Assembly (NCBI GenBank): GCA_051530055.1
Contig: CM121342.1
Location: 992,001-1,056,000 of the forward strand
Direction of reading: 5' to 3'
Source: Neoechinorhynchus agilis
Lineage: Eukaryota; Acanthocephala
Length of the DNA: 64,000 nt
Shown one piece after another: positions 21,870 through 32,885 of the stretch. Each line of letters starts with the position of its first letter. Positions within the stretch are counted from its first letter, which is position 1. Below the pieces are notes generated by a model, which searched no databases, was not told the origin of the DNA, and was given only the letters and a program-made list of their open reading frames with translations. The position numbers and the translations under genes are program-made.

Positions 21870-23860
21870 AGAAGTGAAGATGGCAATCTCCTCTTTTGCT
21901 AACGGATCAGCTCAAGGGCTTGACGGGCTGCGGCATCAACACCTAAAGGATATGACTTCCTTTTCAGTTGGTGACGCTGCCCAGTCCCTAGAAGATGCAT
22001 TGGCACACCCAGTCGACCATCCGAAAGCAATTGAGTTATTTTTGAGCGAATCTTTAAGTGCCCTCACAAAAAAAGGAAGGTGGGATTCGTCCCGTTGCAA
22101 TTGGAACAACTCTGCGTCGCTTAAGAGCAAAAATTTTAAATAAAATGATCGCGGAAAAAGTAGGGATGCTGCTTCGTCCTACTCAGTTTGGCTGCTGTAC
22201 ACCTCGTGGGGCAGAGGCGACTCCGTACATTCATAACCGGAAACTAAAAGCCGTGCGTGATCTCGAAATGTGATTTCAAAAATGCATTCAACACAGTTCA
22301 CCGAGCAGATTTTTTCGAAGCAGTTAGAGATCACGCACAAGAAGCATTTCGCTATTTCATTAATGCTTATGGAACTTCAACTCCCTTGTTGTTCAATAAC
22401 CATGCTTTGTGGTCAGAAAGAGGAGTTCAACAAGGGGATCCCTTGGGCCAAATAGCCTTCCCACTTGCAGTCAATCCCGTCGCGCACTCTCTCCATTCCA
22501 GCTTTAACGGTTGGAACCTGGATGATTCCACGCACGCAGGTAACCCTTCTGTAGTACTGCGCGAGCGTCTAGTTAAACTATCGTGAAAGTTTTTCAGAAC
22601 CTGATCCCGGGATAGAATTGATCACTCTGGAACGGTTGAGTCTTTGTCGAAGAAGAGGTTGCCAATCTTCAACCGCAACTTTCGGCGCTGTGCGAACGAG
22701 TTAATAAATTATCTTCACACGAGGCTCTGTTCCTGATCAAGAACATCCTCTTCATTCCAAAATTGCTTTATAAGCTGCATACAGCAAAGCTGGCAAAATC
22801 AGACGAGATGGTGAAAACCTCTGTCGAGAAAATTTTAAATACTTAGCTATCGGACGAAGCCTATTGTCAAGCGTACTTGCCTGGGTCGTCCGGCGGTTTG
22901 GATATTCGAAAAGCAGCCGATATTTCTCTGGCTGCTTATTTGGGATCATATGCAAAAAGCCGCAAACTAGTTCAATCCTTTCTTGGCGAGAATTACACTT
23001 TGGATGAAGATTTCGTTGAGGCTCTTAATCTTTGATGTGGAGTTTCAGGCAGTGAGCAAGTACCCGTCTATGGTTGCAAATAATAAGTTTGGGATTCACT
23101 CCTGAGAGCAAGAATTCACAACTCTTTAATTTCAGATTCTCGTGACCTGGTGAACCAAACTCGATTGGCGGCAGTCTCTACAAGAGGATTGGGTGCTTGG
23201 CTCAACGCTCTCCCGAGCACTTCTGTGGGTACCCTTCTCCGACGAGACAGTAAGGATTGCAGTGTCCCTGAGACTTGAGGTACCGACATCCCATCGCTGC
23301 CATTGCGGAGCGACCGTGGAACCATCGGGGCGCCATGGTCTCGTCTGTCGACAATCTGGCGGTAGGTACTTACAACACGCCGAAGTGAACGCAAATCATC
23401 GTCGTGGTCTGAATATTGGGAATGTACCCAACATTCTAGAGCCGGGCAATCGTTGCCGCCTCGATGGCCGTAGACCGGACGGTGTTACAGTATTCCCGTG
23501 GCGAGAAGGAAAATGCGTTCTCTGCGACGCAGCCAGCAACATGAAGCTCGCCACTGTTAAACCAGGGGGAGCAGCAACCGTCGCCGAGGACCGCAAAAAG
23601 ACCAAATACCGGGACTTGGGTCGAAATCATTATTTTGTTCCCTTTGGGGTCGAGACGCTCGGGTCATTTGGTACCGCGGCGCAGAACCTGGTGAAGCAAT
23701 TGTCTAAGAGATTGAGACGAATCACTGGCGATCCGAGATCAGGAGCATTGTTCCCACAAAATATAAGTCTGGCTGTGTAACGGTGGAATGCTGCATCCGT
23801 CCTTTCGACCATTACAATAAGGGCGGCAGCTGAGTGATCCAGATCGGTGGTGTGAATGAT
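21870..23860 (+). mobile_element. LINE copy C, the most complete of its family here
   Basis: Reverse transcriptase part 21880-22590: GGIRPVAIGTTLRRLRAKIL, then CDFKNAFNTVHR (motif A), SERGVQQGDPLGQIAF (motif B) and a catalytic-motif region weakened to WNLDDS (WYLDDL in the 44139 copy). The C-terminal part is open from 23193 to 23780: a Cys/His cluster (SHRCHCG ... GRHGLVC), a RPDGVTVFPWREGKCVLCDA patch read as a restriction-like nuclease core, VPFGVETLGSFG and the terminal QNISLAV. Frameshifts near 22140, 22270 and 22590 and later make it inactive in this state. The nuclease type is inference; the family appears at least six times in the window. Confidence 0.8.
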
Positions 23861-24731
23861 CTTATGGCTTTCAAATAAATAAGTTTTTCTGATAGCGCTC
23901 AACACGTGACTATAACTGGAATCAACTGAAGTCTTGTATTACCAACGCTGCAACAGAGCAATTGGGATTCCAAAAGAGGAAACAAACTAACCAGTTCGTT
24001 GAGGACCGTAGGATCCCGGTTCTCAACGAACGGCAAAGACTTCACTTCCCGTTCCGTCATCTGCAGTTTCTACCAAGCCGTCAAGACAACTGCCTCAAAA
24101 TTCAGTTCAAAACCCGTCGCTATTACTCAGACGCATTCGACTTTCAATTTAACAATTTCCCTATCACAATCAAAAACATCGAGTCCCAAAATATCAAAAG
24201 AAATCACCCCTCCAAATCGATTACCTTTAAAAAAGTCGGTACTTCCAAAATTCCCCACTTCGCCCGAAATTCCCCACCACTCCAAGAACTCCCTACCTCT
24301 CCCAGAACACAAAATCCAAATTGAAAATTTGGGGAAATGGCCTCGAAATGTTCGCTAAGAATCATAAAACAAAATATATTCTAAAATGTCTAAAACGCTT
24401 AAAAAAGATGGTTTTCGCATTATTGCGGTTCCTCAAATATTTTCTACTCTCGCGTAATTCCAAAAAACGCACCACTTGGCAAGTACTCCATATATCCGAA
24501 GATATTCTCTAGCGAGAGAAATAGCCAATTTGAACTTTTCGTCTAAGTATTCCCCTTTGCTGTATGAACATTCAACGTGGCATATTGTTTTTAGTTGGCT
24601 GTGTTTTAAGTGAAACAGCAGCTCTATGTTTTAGACCACCAAAGCGGTTTGGCATTTTTTACTTCATACGCAATTCACTGAACGCCACTGTATTTGTATG
24701 GCTTTTTTGTAAGCCATCAGACAAAATATTG
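23861..24731. other. Intergenic, no gene supported
   Basis: Region between LINE copy C and the ALKBH6 3' end. A pyrimidine- and C-rich stretch at 24170-24310 gives small proline/threonine-rich frames that I consider chance. The plus frame from 24564 overlaps ALKBH6 antisense and has a hydrophobic start but no other support. Confidence 0.4.
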
Positions 24732-25496
24732 TCAACGGTAAATCTTCATCTCTTTTCCCAGCGCGTAACGGAACGTCAACGAAACTCTCGTCTTAGACCG
24801 ATCGACTACATCACCAACTTCCAACTGGCTTTCCTTTCTGTTCAATACATTCTCTGAGATCGTCTCTGAATGGAGCTCGTTAATTCCATGCATGTAGTGG
24901 GTGTACATCTCCTCCTGGACCACAAACAGACTTCTTGGATTCAAACAAACCGATCGGAAATACCGGTCTTTATCACTAATGGACACGTCGTCCAAAATAG
25001 GTTCATAATAGTGAATCAATGTGGGTGCCCCGAGCGATATTGTCGATACGCACGGAAAGTAACATGGTCCATCGTGGTGAGGCATTATTCCTTGACCTTT
25101 TGAATACTCATTGATAAGACAACAATTCGAACGGTGTCCGCCAAACACACCCAAATCGCTTATACGATCGGCAAATGGAATCAAATACTTGATTTTAAAA
25201 ATGGAAACTAGTTCAGTATCAGTGAGAGAGCATCTTACCTCTGGTAGCGGCCTGGAGATTCTGAATTTCCCATTCATCGTACGAGTACCTTTGTCCTCAG
25301 CTAGAAATGTAATTTAAAAAAGATAAACTCACCGAGGTTTTGAAGTCGACGGTTCAATAGATACACCCATCTAGTCCGTTCCACGTTGTTGATTCGAGAC
25401 AGTAAATATTCCTCTTCACACTCAGTCACAAAATCGGGGATATAGATTATCGGAATCCTTCGATATACTCTGAATGATTTTAATTGATTTCTCTTT
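24732..25496 (-). CDS. ALKBH6: ALKBH6-like Fe(II)/2-oxoglutarate dioxygenase, first exon not found
   Basis: Two exons: about 25333-25496 and 24732-25300, joined by a 32 bp GT-AG intron that keeps phase. Exon 1 encodes the N-terminal helix region (IPDFVTECEEEYLLSRI ... RRLQNLG), matching human ALKBH6. Exon 2 carries the catalytic core: NEYSKGQGIMPHHDGP with the HxD iron ligands, YFPCVSTISLG, the distal iron ligand in HGI, and the 2-oxoglutarate-binding arginine in TRVSLTFR. The size and order fit ALKBH6 closely. The first residues are missing: an acceptor-like TTTTAG precedes 25496, so a small upstream exon is expected at about 25500-25650. ALKBH6 is a conserved AlkB homolog whose substrate is not settled. 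Confidence 0.88.
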
Positions 25497-27226
25497 CTAA
25501 AATTTTATTCGGAAAAGACTATTCGTTTATTTCTCAGTTGAGTCCCCAGAGGTATTGTGCCAGCCGACAGCTGTCCCAGGGACTCACGAATACAAGAAAT
25601 GATTAAAAATTGTTGTTTAAACTTTAATTATAAGATGTAATGAAAGAGCTGAGGGACCTTGAATTAACGGCTTAGTCTATTTCATTGGCATTATTTGTAT
25701 GTTTAACCCTCCTTTTCGGAGGATTCATCAGCAGAGTCCTAGGAGCTTCTCGGATAATGTGACGTTTGAGAAGCTCGCTCGTTGCATTGACTGAGCATGA
25801 GCCCAAATGTTTGAAAGAACTTGTGGAGTCCGAATCGATCATCTACAACAGTGGTGTTCAACCTTTCGTAATAGGCGAGCCTTTGATGTAAATTTCGCGG
25901 GTCACAGCGCATACGAAAACTTTGAATATGGATTTTTTAAATGAGTTTATTCTCTGAGAATTGAAAGGGCAATAATTGACATGCTCAATGTGCGAGCCGT
26001 TTTCGTCGTTTATTGGACAGTGTTGTTAAGCCATGAAACCTCCTCACGCAACTTGGCGATCTTCTCGAAACAAACTGATCGTACTTTGTTAGATAAGGAA
26101 CAGCGGTTTCTCTTTCTGTTCTTCGTCCACCCATAGCTTCAACTACTCAAATCGAGTACAAGAACGACCTGTCTGACATGGGAAGCGCGAATTTCTTAAA
26201 ATGCGAAGGGGCGCAAGGAGCGAAACCTCCGGCGCAGTGGGAGTTCGTCTTTAATCCCAAGTTATTCCAATTTAGCGTACAGTATTAACTCTCCTCCTTT
26301 TAAATCACCAAATACGTTTGTGAATGTAGAAATAAAAGTGTTTGAAGATTTTTATATAGCCGAATATTTGAAGTAATTTATTAGGTCATATTCAAATGCG
26401 GATGAAACACTTTAATAACATTGATAAACGCGTACAAGATTGTGCGCCGAAATATCCAACCTAATAAATTCCTCCAATTTTTCACCGTCATATAAAAACA
26501 GGAATAAAAGTGCGGGCCACATACAACGCCTTCACGGGCGCACAGAAATCCGAATGATAAATTTATTGAAACAATTTTCATAAAAATGGTAGAAGCGTTT
26601 TTGACGATCTTTAATATGTATAAAATGAATTTCCATAGAAAATAATAACATCTATAATATAAAGCTATTTGTAATTTGACCGTACTCTTCGGTAAACTAA
26701 AAACAAAATTTATATTCTTGAAAGTCGACCAGGAAGCATGAATCAAACGGAATAAATTGAACCATTTGATTAAATTTCAAGCTACCATATTTCATTTGGC
26801 GGTATCTATTTAGAAATCTATCAATTGATTTGGGCTGCTCTGCATAGAAAAATATAAAGTTTGTAATCTAATGACATAAAATCGAGAGAATATCTCGATC
26901 AAATCGTGTTTTATAATGACCACATAATTTTTTAGAGTATTTCGCGAAGTACTATTTCAAGGTTTTCACCCGATAAATAATTTCTTATTAAAGACGTTTT
27001 GAACCTCGTCGGATTCATCAGCGTTTTTTAGAAACTAACAAACTGATGATGAACCCGACGAGGTTTGAAACGTCTTTAAGGAAAAAATTCTTAACACTTC
27101 TAATCGTATAGCCCGGCATCTGCGCACATATCAACATTTGAAATATTTTCCATCTTTTAATTCATTTTTGGTTTATCCACTTAAAAATGTAAAGTACGTT
27201 TTCAGTCTAATTCGTTGCTTGTAAGG
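25497..27226. other. About 1.7 kb with repeats, no gene supported
   Basis: Upstream region of ALKBH6 and 3' flank of CARNMT1. It includes a possible hAT-type end at about 25848 (CAGTGGTGTTCAACCTTT) and a Penelope-related hairpin at 26982-27095. A minus-strand open frame at 26381-26746 is hydrophobic in patches but has no recognisable domain. Sequence at 26877-26930 recurs at 63010-63075. Confidence 0.4.
26982..27095. repeat. Inverted-repeat hairpin with hammerhead-like core (PLE-related end)
   Basis: About 50 bp arms: 26982-27024 is the reverse complement of about 27043-27090 with few changes. On the plus strand, CTGATGA (27043), a hairpin AACC-CGACGA-GGTT, and GAAACGTC follow in hammerhead order, with the GUC cleavage triplet. 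The opposite arm carries a decayed version. The flank 26945-27000 (-) matches 46660-46720 (+), so it is part of a dispersed element. Confidence 0.5.
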
Positions 27227-28577
27227 TCATTTCTTCCTACAAACAAAGAAAGTCGATTTAAATCCGTTTCGTTCCATAGAATCGGGCCTGCTAAGATACT
27301 CCGTTGTAACGTAAACACTTTGTTCCTCGATTTCAAATCCCCGTTCAACGATATATTGCCAAATACGATCTAGAGGCAAATCGACGCTTTTTTCCGTTGG
27401 ATCTCCAGAGAAATGATAAAGAAGCGGACCTGGTGGAAGATAGTATTGAAAGGTGGTTGGTAGTTAACTTCACGTACCTAAATTGATCCAATAACCACCT
27501 ATCTTAAGAATGTCATAGATTTTATCCACATATTCAACAACGTTATTGGCGGTATCAAGAAAAAAGCAAGTTGCAACACAATCCCACACATTTGAGTGGT
27601 TGTAAGTCTCAACGAATTGACCAGCAATGATTTCCATTTTGCCAGTATTTGACAATTGATCGGTTATTGAGACATCAGGAAAGTAAATCGGCTGAACCTG
27701 ATTGCGAATGGAGTGGTTATTAGTGAATGATGTAATCCAGGGAAATATTCGTGTCTCGTTTACATTCAAATTGCTAAGAAGTTCCATTTTTAGAACAAAT
27801 AAGTTATGTGCAAGGCTTACCCGTTGATAATGAACGAAGAAGTTGCAAGCATGAACACTGAGCACTCGTTACCTTGAGAGTGATACCCACGAGAGGCGAT
27901 TTCAAAAGTAAGTCGACCGAGGCCGCATCCAGGTGTTAATATTTTAATTTCGTCCGACGATCTAAGCTGAGAACTATGCCATGGAAGCCAATACCAATGA
28001 AAACGTACCTTGGAAATCGTTTGACAATCGCTTCAAGTATCCGTTTGAAGGACTGATCGCGTTCCAATTCACCCTGGACGCTCCATTCTCTCACAATTTG
28101 TTTCAGGACAGTGCATATCCGGGAAAAACAGTATTTGGAATGACCAGGGAATTCATAGGTTTCCTTAAGGGATATTAAATCGACAAATCGATTCCTAATG
28201 AATAGATTTTTCGATTCTCAAAGTCAGAATCTTTATTTCCTCCCAATGTAAGTTCTGCCATCTCTATAACCGAATTGAGAAACCGCTGGTTCTCGTCGCA
28301 TAAAACCAAGATTTCTTTAAGATCCTTGACATGTTCGACAAGTGCCGAAGACTCGCCGTACTGTGAGAGTGATTGGCATAAGCTTACGTGACCTTCGATT
28401 AATGAGTGGGCATTTTTACTTTAGCCGAAAAATGATTAAATTTCCTGTTGATATCAACAACACTCACCCATATTGTTTCAATGATTGATATAGATCGCTG
28501 AAGGTTTTGCGCGATTCAACGTCGTACATTTCAGGACTATTTGAAAAACCGAATGGCCTCGATTTAGAATTCGTCAT
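27227..28577 (-). CDS. CARNMT1: Carnosine N-methyltransferase (N2227 family)
   Basis: Multi-exon gene aligning along the length of human CARNMT1. It starts with MTNSKSRPFGFSN at 28577; a helical region (ALVEHVKDLKEILVLCDENQ) follows; an exon at about 28009-28194 encodes LKQIVREWSVQGELERD; exon 27821-27961 holds the SAM-binding loop LTPGCGLGRLTFEIASRGY and QGNECSVFML; exon 27478-27773 encodes FPWITSFTNN, PIYFPDVS and WDCVATCFFLDTANNV; the last exon 27227-27429 encodes GPLLYHFS and ends STFFVCRKK. The enzyme methylates carnosine to anserine using SAM (known for vertebrates). Phases agree at the three last junctions; the junction near 28194-28300 is unresolved because I find no good donor that keeps all conserved residues. 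Confidence 0.9.
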
Positions 28578-29574
28578 ATAAAAATCGAGCTCAAAAATCT
28601 CGGTAATCTGAAAACAAATCATGCAGTACAAAGACGTTAGAAATCAATTCGCAATTCAAACACGATTAATTTTGTGGAAGAATCCAACACGTTTTAAAGA
28701 ATGCATTTTTTAATCAAATTTGAGGTTGCTTCTGGTTGGTTGAAATTTTTCCAACAGCAAATTAAACAATAGTATTTGATTTCTTGGTTTTAAGTGGACA
28801 ATTGGGCGGGCTGTTGTAATGATATAAAAACTATTTCCGAGCATTCGACTTCTTACGGCATAAACTTAGGAATCTACAAGGGCGCATGAAGATGTGAAGA
28901 GTGTTAGAGTAGCGACATTGAAGTGTGTAAAGTTCGTCGAGGCTGTTGAGAAGCTCTGGGCTTTGTCGAGCTGATTTTCAGAACTCTCCCTCGCCTTCCC
29001 CTTTCAACCGCCCAGGATATTAGTACATCGGCGATGGCCTCACCATGTCCTTGACCAGAAACCTAACTCGCGTTCGTCTCTATGGAACTCTGAGTGGTGA
29101 TTTTTCCATGGTTTAGTCATGATTTTGCGTCCAGGATTAAGGTGAGGGAGAGTAAAATAAAGCTGAAGTAAAATTTGGAGAGGTCGGTTGAAGGGATTCC
29201 TAAATGTCCTATGCGTTTGAGAAGAAAAATTTTAAAGGCGTTAGTCCCATTTCAAGTTTGATTGAAATTGGAGACCCGGAATTCTTAGGGAGGTGACTCG
29301 TTGGATGTCCTTTAGAAACTCGGGGAGGATGTGGGGTAGCGGGATAGTGAGGGCATTATTTCGAAGCATTTAGAGAAATTGTAAAGATGTTCTCCATTAA
29401 AGTTTGTTTCAATAGCGAAGATTGTATCAATTAAATTTATTATATGAAAATTTTCGACTTTTTCGTTGGCCTTCTTCAGTCACTCTAAAATTACAATAGA
29501 ATCGAATTTGAGAGCGTCTTAATTCTATTTCAATTTATAGTCAGGTGACGTCTGTGATTGGTGCAAAAACCTTT
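28578..29574. other. Intergenic, about 1 kb without a supported gene
   Basis: Upstream region of CARNMT1 and 3' flank of the LINE fragment. GT-rich and moderately G-rich in 29100-29400. No coding exon or structured RNA that I can support. Confidence 0.4.
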
Positions 29575-30265
29575 CATGTGTAGATGTGGGGTCGTGATTG
29601 AGTGATGAGATTGTCGGCATATAAAAGTTGAGAGTGAGAGGAGAGAGGTTTGAGGTCGTTTAGGAAAATATTAAAAAGAAGTGGTGACAGCACAGCCCCT
29701 TGAGGTACGCCTTTGGTGAGGGACAGGCTGATGATAGAGGTAGAACGGCAGTAAATGTATTGTTTGATACAAGTTGAGACCAAAATCGGAGCAGGCTCGG
29801 AGAAGGAATGAATGGTCCACGGATTCGAATGCTTTTGATAAATCCAGTTGAATGAGAAGGGTGACTTGGGAGGGATTTTTGTCAAGGTTACGTAGGAGCG
29901 TGTCATAAATGCAGAGTAGGGCATCGGTGCGAGGTTTAAAACATTTTTCGATGATTTTTGAAAGAACGGGTAGAATAGATATTGGACGGAATGATTCAGT
30001 GAAATAGGATGTCTTTTTTGGAGATGCCATATAAAAAGCAATGGTTTATAATGCGAAGAGCTCAGTTTGGGATTTCATATTGAGAGGACGGATTTCGAAC
30101 GACGAAACTAAGGGAGTACAGGAGAGTTGACATGTCTGATGTGGAGCAACGATTGTAATTTGAGTCCGGGCCGAGGTTCTGATTGATGGAATCTAAAACC
30201 TGTTTGAATTCAGTGAAGATCAAATTTGGGAAGGGATCAGGGTTGCGTAGACCGGGAGCCCCCAC
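29575..30265 (-). mobile_element. Second LINE type (Jockey/CR1-like reverse transcriptase fragment)
   Basis: On the minus strand: FRPISILPVLSKIIEKC (fingers motif), LIQLDLSKAFESVDH (motif A) and LTKGVPQGAVLSPLLFNIF (motif B), then LLYAD close to motif C. This is a classic non-LTR reverse transcriptase, unrelated to the other LINE family in the window. Upstream residues (30265-30074) lie inside the left arm of the giant inverted repeat, so the element spans the arm boundary. Frame-disrupted and truncated at both ends. Confidence 0.8.
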
Positions 30266-30354
30266 TGGTTAAGCATAATGAAATGATAAATCAAGATTTA
30301 AAAAAATGTCCTGTTTAAATAATAAAATTAGACTTTGAAGAAAAATCAACTAAG

Positions 30355-30609
30355 CTAAACTAAGATCCAATCAATCACAGAAACGTATATATTGACGAAA
30401 TGAATGCAATGGCCTTTATTACTCATATCGAATCTATGATATTTTTCGTATTGCTCGTAATTGCACTGACATTCCATCGATAGCTGTGCGTGCTGAGTAC
30501 TGATTTTCTCTAAGTCACTTTCTCTTGTCTTTACTACTTCGGTGTAATCAACTAGCGATTTCTGAGTGGCACTTGCGCATGAGCCAGATTTATGCTTTTT
30601 ATCCTCCAC
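30355..30609 (-). pseudogene. Possible caspase exon fragment (left arm)
   Basis: Minus-strand frame of 84 residues, hydrophilic then KYHRFDMSNKGHCIHFVNI. The last part resembles the start of the caspase p20 subunit (YxMxxxxRGxCLIINN). No downstream exon with the catalytic His or Cys is recognisable toward 30074. It could be a lone exon, a decayed gene or a chance resemblance. The same fragment is in the right arm at 59683-59937. Confidence 0.3.
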
Positions 30610-30870
30610 TGGTGGGATTAAGATGACGCGAGATGAACTATCGGATTATCTGTCGTTTCTCAATTTCTGTTCCAAAGTAAATAAGGTCAAGGATTTCAGA
30701 TCGAGATTACCATCATCCTTAAATGGTGAAACAGGCAACTTATGCTGAGATGCACAGGCAGCACTGGTTTGCGCATCATCATTATCGGAGAAACAATTGG
30801 CTGCGACGATCGAGAATGGATTTCCAGATTGTCCACCGAAGTGCGCCATCAAATCAACCACAGGAGATTA
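30600..30870 (+). repeat. Unclassified dispersed repeat, copy 2
   Basis: Related to 17940-18130 and 35275-35552: shared blocks are TCGGATTATCTGTCGTTTCT, a GTGAAACAGGCAACTTATGC-like block, and ATTATCGGAGAAACAATTGG. Confidence 0.6.
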
Positions 30871-31149
30871 CATTTTATAGAAATGAGGACAATGATATAT
30901 TTTGCCTTTAAACAAATAAAAAATATAGTACATTTTGTTAAATTCTAAAATGTTGACATTTTTATCGTTTAGAAGTATCGTGATTATTGACGTGCAACAT
31001 TTCGATAACATTATTCCTAAAGCGTAATAAATTATTGTTCTATATTATTTGTTTTTATTTTCGAAAATAACAAATCAATAAAATCAACCTCCTTTCCTTC
31101 AATAAATGGATAATGCAAGTACTAGTTTTAAGCGCAATATAAGTTCACT

Positions 31150-31537
31150 ATGCCAATTCCGTGCCTCAGTCAATTCACCTTCGCTGTTGTTCAATTATAC
31201 GTTTTTGAACTTCACAATAGAATTTGCGATGAACTTAGACGACAAAGAACGGTCAGTCTTGAGTTGAAGGATTATAATGTTGGATTCCCCATCAATAGAG
31301 AAAAAGTTCCCATCGTTGTTCGGGTAAGTTTAAAAAACATTAAATTCTTTTACCGATTTCATCGATTAGCTACTCGCTGACAAATGGGAATATGTTGATG
31401 CTCGCATCGAAGCTGTTCTTCAACCAGACAGATTGTTCGAACCTCGTTTTGTCAGGATTCTGGCACGTCAATTTCATCCATCTGCTCATCTTCCAACTCC
31501 AACGGAAAACGGATACATTTGCCAGATGAGGAGATAA
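31150..31537 (+). CDS. Small two-exon protein, possible stefin-like relative (left arm)
   Basis: Exon 1 31150-31323 (58 codons), a 46 bp GT-AG intron in phase 0, exon 2 31370-31537 (55 codons plus stop). Key stretches: a helix VFELHNRICDELRRQ, the strand LELKDYNVG, then VPIVVR at the exon junction followed by LLADKWEYVDARIEAVL. The junction falls after a strand ending in a basic residue, the same place as the exon 2/3 junction of the stefin-like genes and of human CSTB, which hints at a cystatin-like fold; residue similarity alone is weak. The model is open and spliceable. Two damaged relatives lie in the same arm and an identical copy in the other arm. Confidence 0.55.
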
Positions 31538-32269
31538 AGAATTTTATAAAATTTAACCAAATAAAATATTTATTCAGATTTGTTAATATGAGACGTGAAT
31601 CCTCGATTGCTAAACTTAATCCATTGTTTAAATCATCAAATAAGTGTCGACAAATCGCTGGATACGAAAAATAAGCGTCCCGTTACAATCGAACATAAAT
31701 CCCCACTGTTTTCACTCCCTTTCTAATATCGGCGATATATCTTTTTAAATCATCGTCCTCTTTGGATTAAAAAACTGCGATAAAATACTAATCTGCTTGG
31801 ATCTTTATTTTTTAGCTTACACATACATCAAGGATCAACACAATCACGCATGTACGTTAAGAGTGCTTATTCGCTTTCTAATCGATTTTGTTTAAGGATA
31901 TTCTCTAAGTTTAATACAGGCAGATCATTAAATGAATACCCATCGCACTGTTTATAACATTAGGGAAGTTTCATAGCAAAAGTTGTAAAAGAGATCAGTT
32001 GATTTTTGAGATACATGGAAAGTTAGATAGTTTTTACATATAAATATTCTGTGTTTAGATTACTTAATGAGCTAAAATATCTGAAAAAGAAAATTAAATT
32101 CGATGCAAAAATATTACAATACGTTTAGCATAAATGACCGAATGCTTGGAATTTAAAACACGGTCCGCTTTTTCAGTTTGAGAGTATGAAAATTGCTGGC
32201 ATCGGTGGTAAATCAGCAGCGATCGAAATAAGAATGCGCGATCAATTCCTTTTGAGCTACAGAAACATA

Positions 32270-32800
32270 ACACCGAATACAAAACAAAGAACGTCTGCAG
32301 GAATTTTATTCGGGTACACTGTAATTTTGCAACTCCAGAATGGCCGAACTTCCTCGCCTAAGTCCATCCCAAATTGTGTTGTGGAGTTCAAAAATGTAAC
32401 ATTGAACAAAGGCGAAAGTGAATTGACTCAAGCGTGGTACTTACATAATTGGGCCCAGTGGCCTAGTGGTGCGCGTTCAGAACGCGCTCGATATGTCGCT
32501 GTTTCAAGTCCACTAGTCGCTGGGTTCCACGGCGGTTGCGAGGCTGCGGTAAGGGCAGGGTCAGGGTTTGAGATCGCCCACTGGCTCCATAAGAGGGTTG
32601 ACCCTGTCCTTTCGAGGTGAGTACATGCGATTTAAGATAAAAAAATACACAATTGGATTATATTGAGCCTAAAACAAGTACTTGCAGCATCAATTTTTTA
32701 AGGAAATCGGGTCTCTTTTATTTGCTTGTCATTTTCGAGAATAAACACAAATAATATCGAAAAATAAATTGGTTGCGCTTTAGGAAAATTGTTATCGAAG
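32270..32800 (-). pseudogene. Inverted, SINE-interrupted relative of the 31150 gene
   Basis: The minus strand of 32270-32450 encodes FELHNTIWDGLRRG and LELQNYSV, clearly related to the 31150 gene. Its upstream flank (ACTTGTTTTAGGCTCAATAT) continues at 32650-32790, so a tRNA-like insertion at about 32455-32640 has split it. No exon 2 was recognised. Mirrored in the right arm at about 57492-58022. Confidence 0.6.
32456..32540 (+). repeat. tRNA-derived SINE head (class II tRNA-like), left arm
   Basis: GGCCCAG ... CTGGGTT can form an acceptor stem with two G-U pairs. TGGCCTAGTGG fits box A and GTTTCAAGTCC fits box B. GCGCG-TTCAGAA-CGCGC is a perfect anticodon arm (anticodon CAG, leucine), and CGA-TATG-TCG a small variable arm. 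The T-stem does not pair well, so I call it a SINE head or pseudo-tRNA rather than a working tRNA gene. Right-arm copy at 57752-57836. Confidence 0.5.
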
Positions 32801-32804
32801 GCGA

Positions 32805-32885
32805 TCGTGGATTTGAACTCTTTGACCCTGAAGCAGGGATTCGGAGCTGAAGTCCACTAGACCATCTCGGAACAACTACGGAATG
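32805..32885 (-). repeat. tRNA-derived SINE head, second family, left arm
   Basis: Minus strand: box A TGGTCTAGTGG, a CCCTG-CTT-CAGGG variable-arm hairpin, and box B AGTTCAAATCC. Closely related to the SINE pair at 45684-46237. Right-arm copy at about 57408-57488. Confidence 0.6.

Noticed and set aside
24564-24857. Plus-strand frame with a hydrophobic start, possibly a small secreted protein
   Set aside because: Most of it is antisense to the ALKBH6 coding exon and no splice sites or family support it.
25848-26240. hAT DNA transposon starting with CAGTGGTGTTCAACCTTT
   Set aside because: Only one end resembles a hAT terminus; no matching inverted end, target duplication or transposase was seen.
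26381-26746. 121-residue minus-strand frame as a membrane protein
   Set aside because: Composition follows the AT-rich background, there is no clear start context, no domain and no conserved pattern.
30566-30948. Overlapping plus-strand frames in the arms as genes
   Set aside because: They lie in the unclassified repeat, lack a common frame among copies, and have no recognisable domain.
32456-32540. Functional tRNA-Leu(CAG) gene
   Set aside because: The T-stem does not pair and the D-arm is irregular; the sequence is inside a disrupted gene copy, so a SINE head or pseudo-tRNA is more likely.
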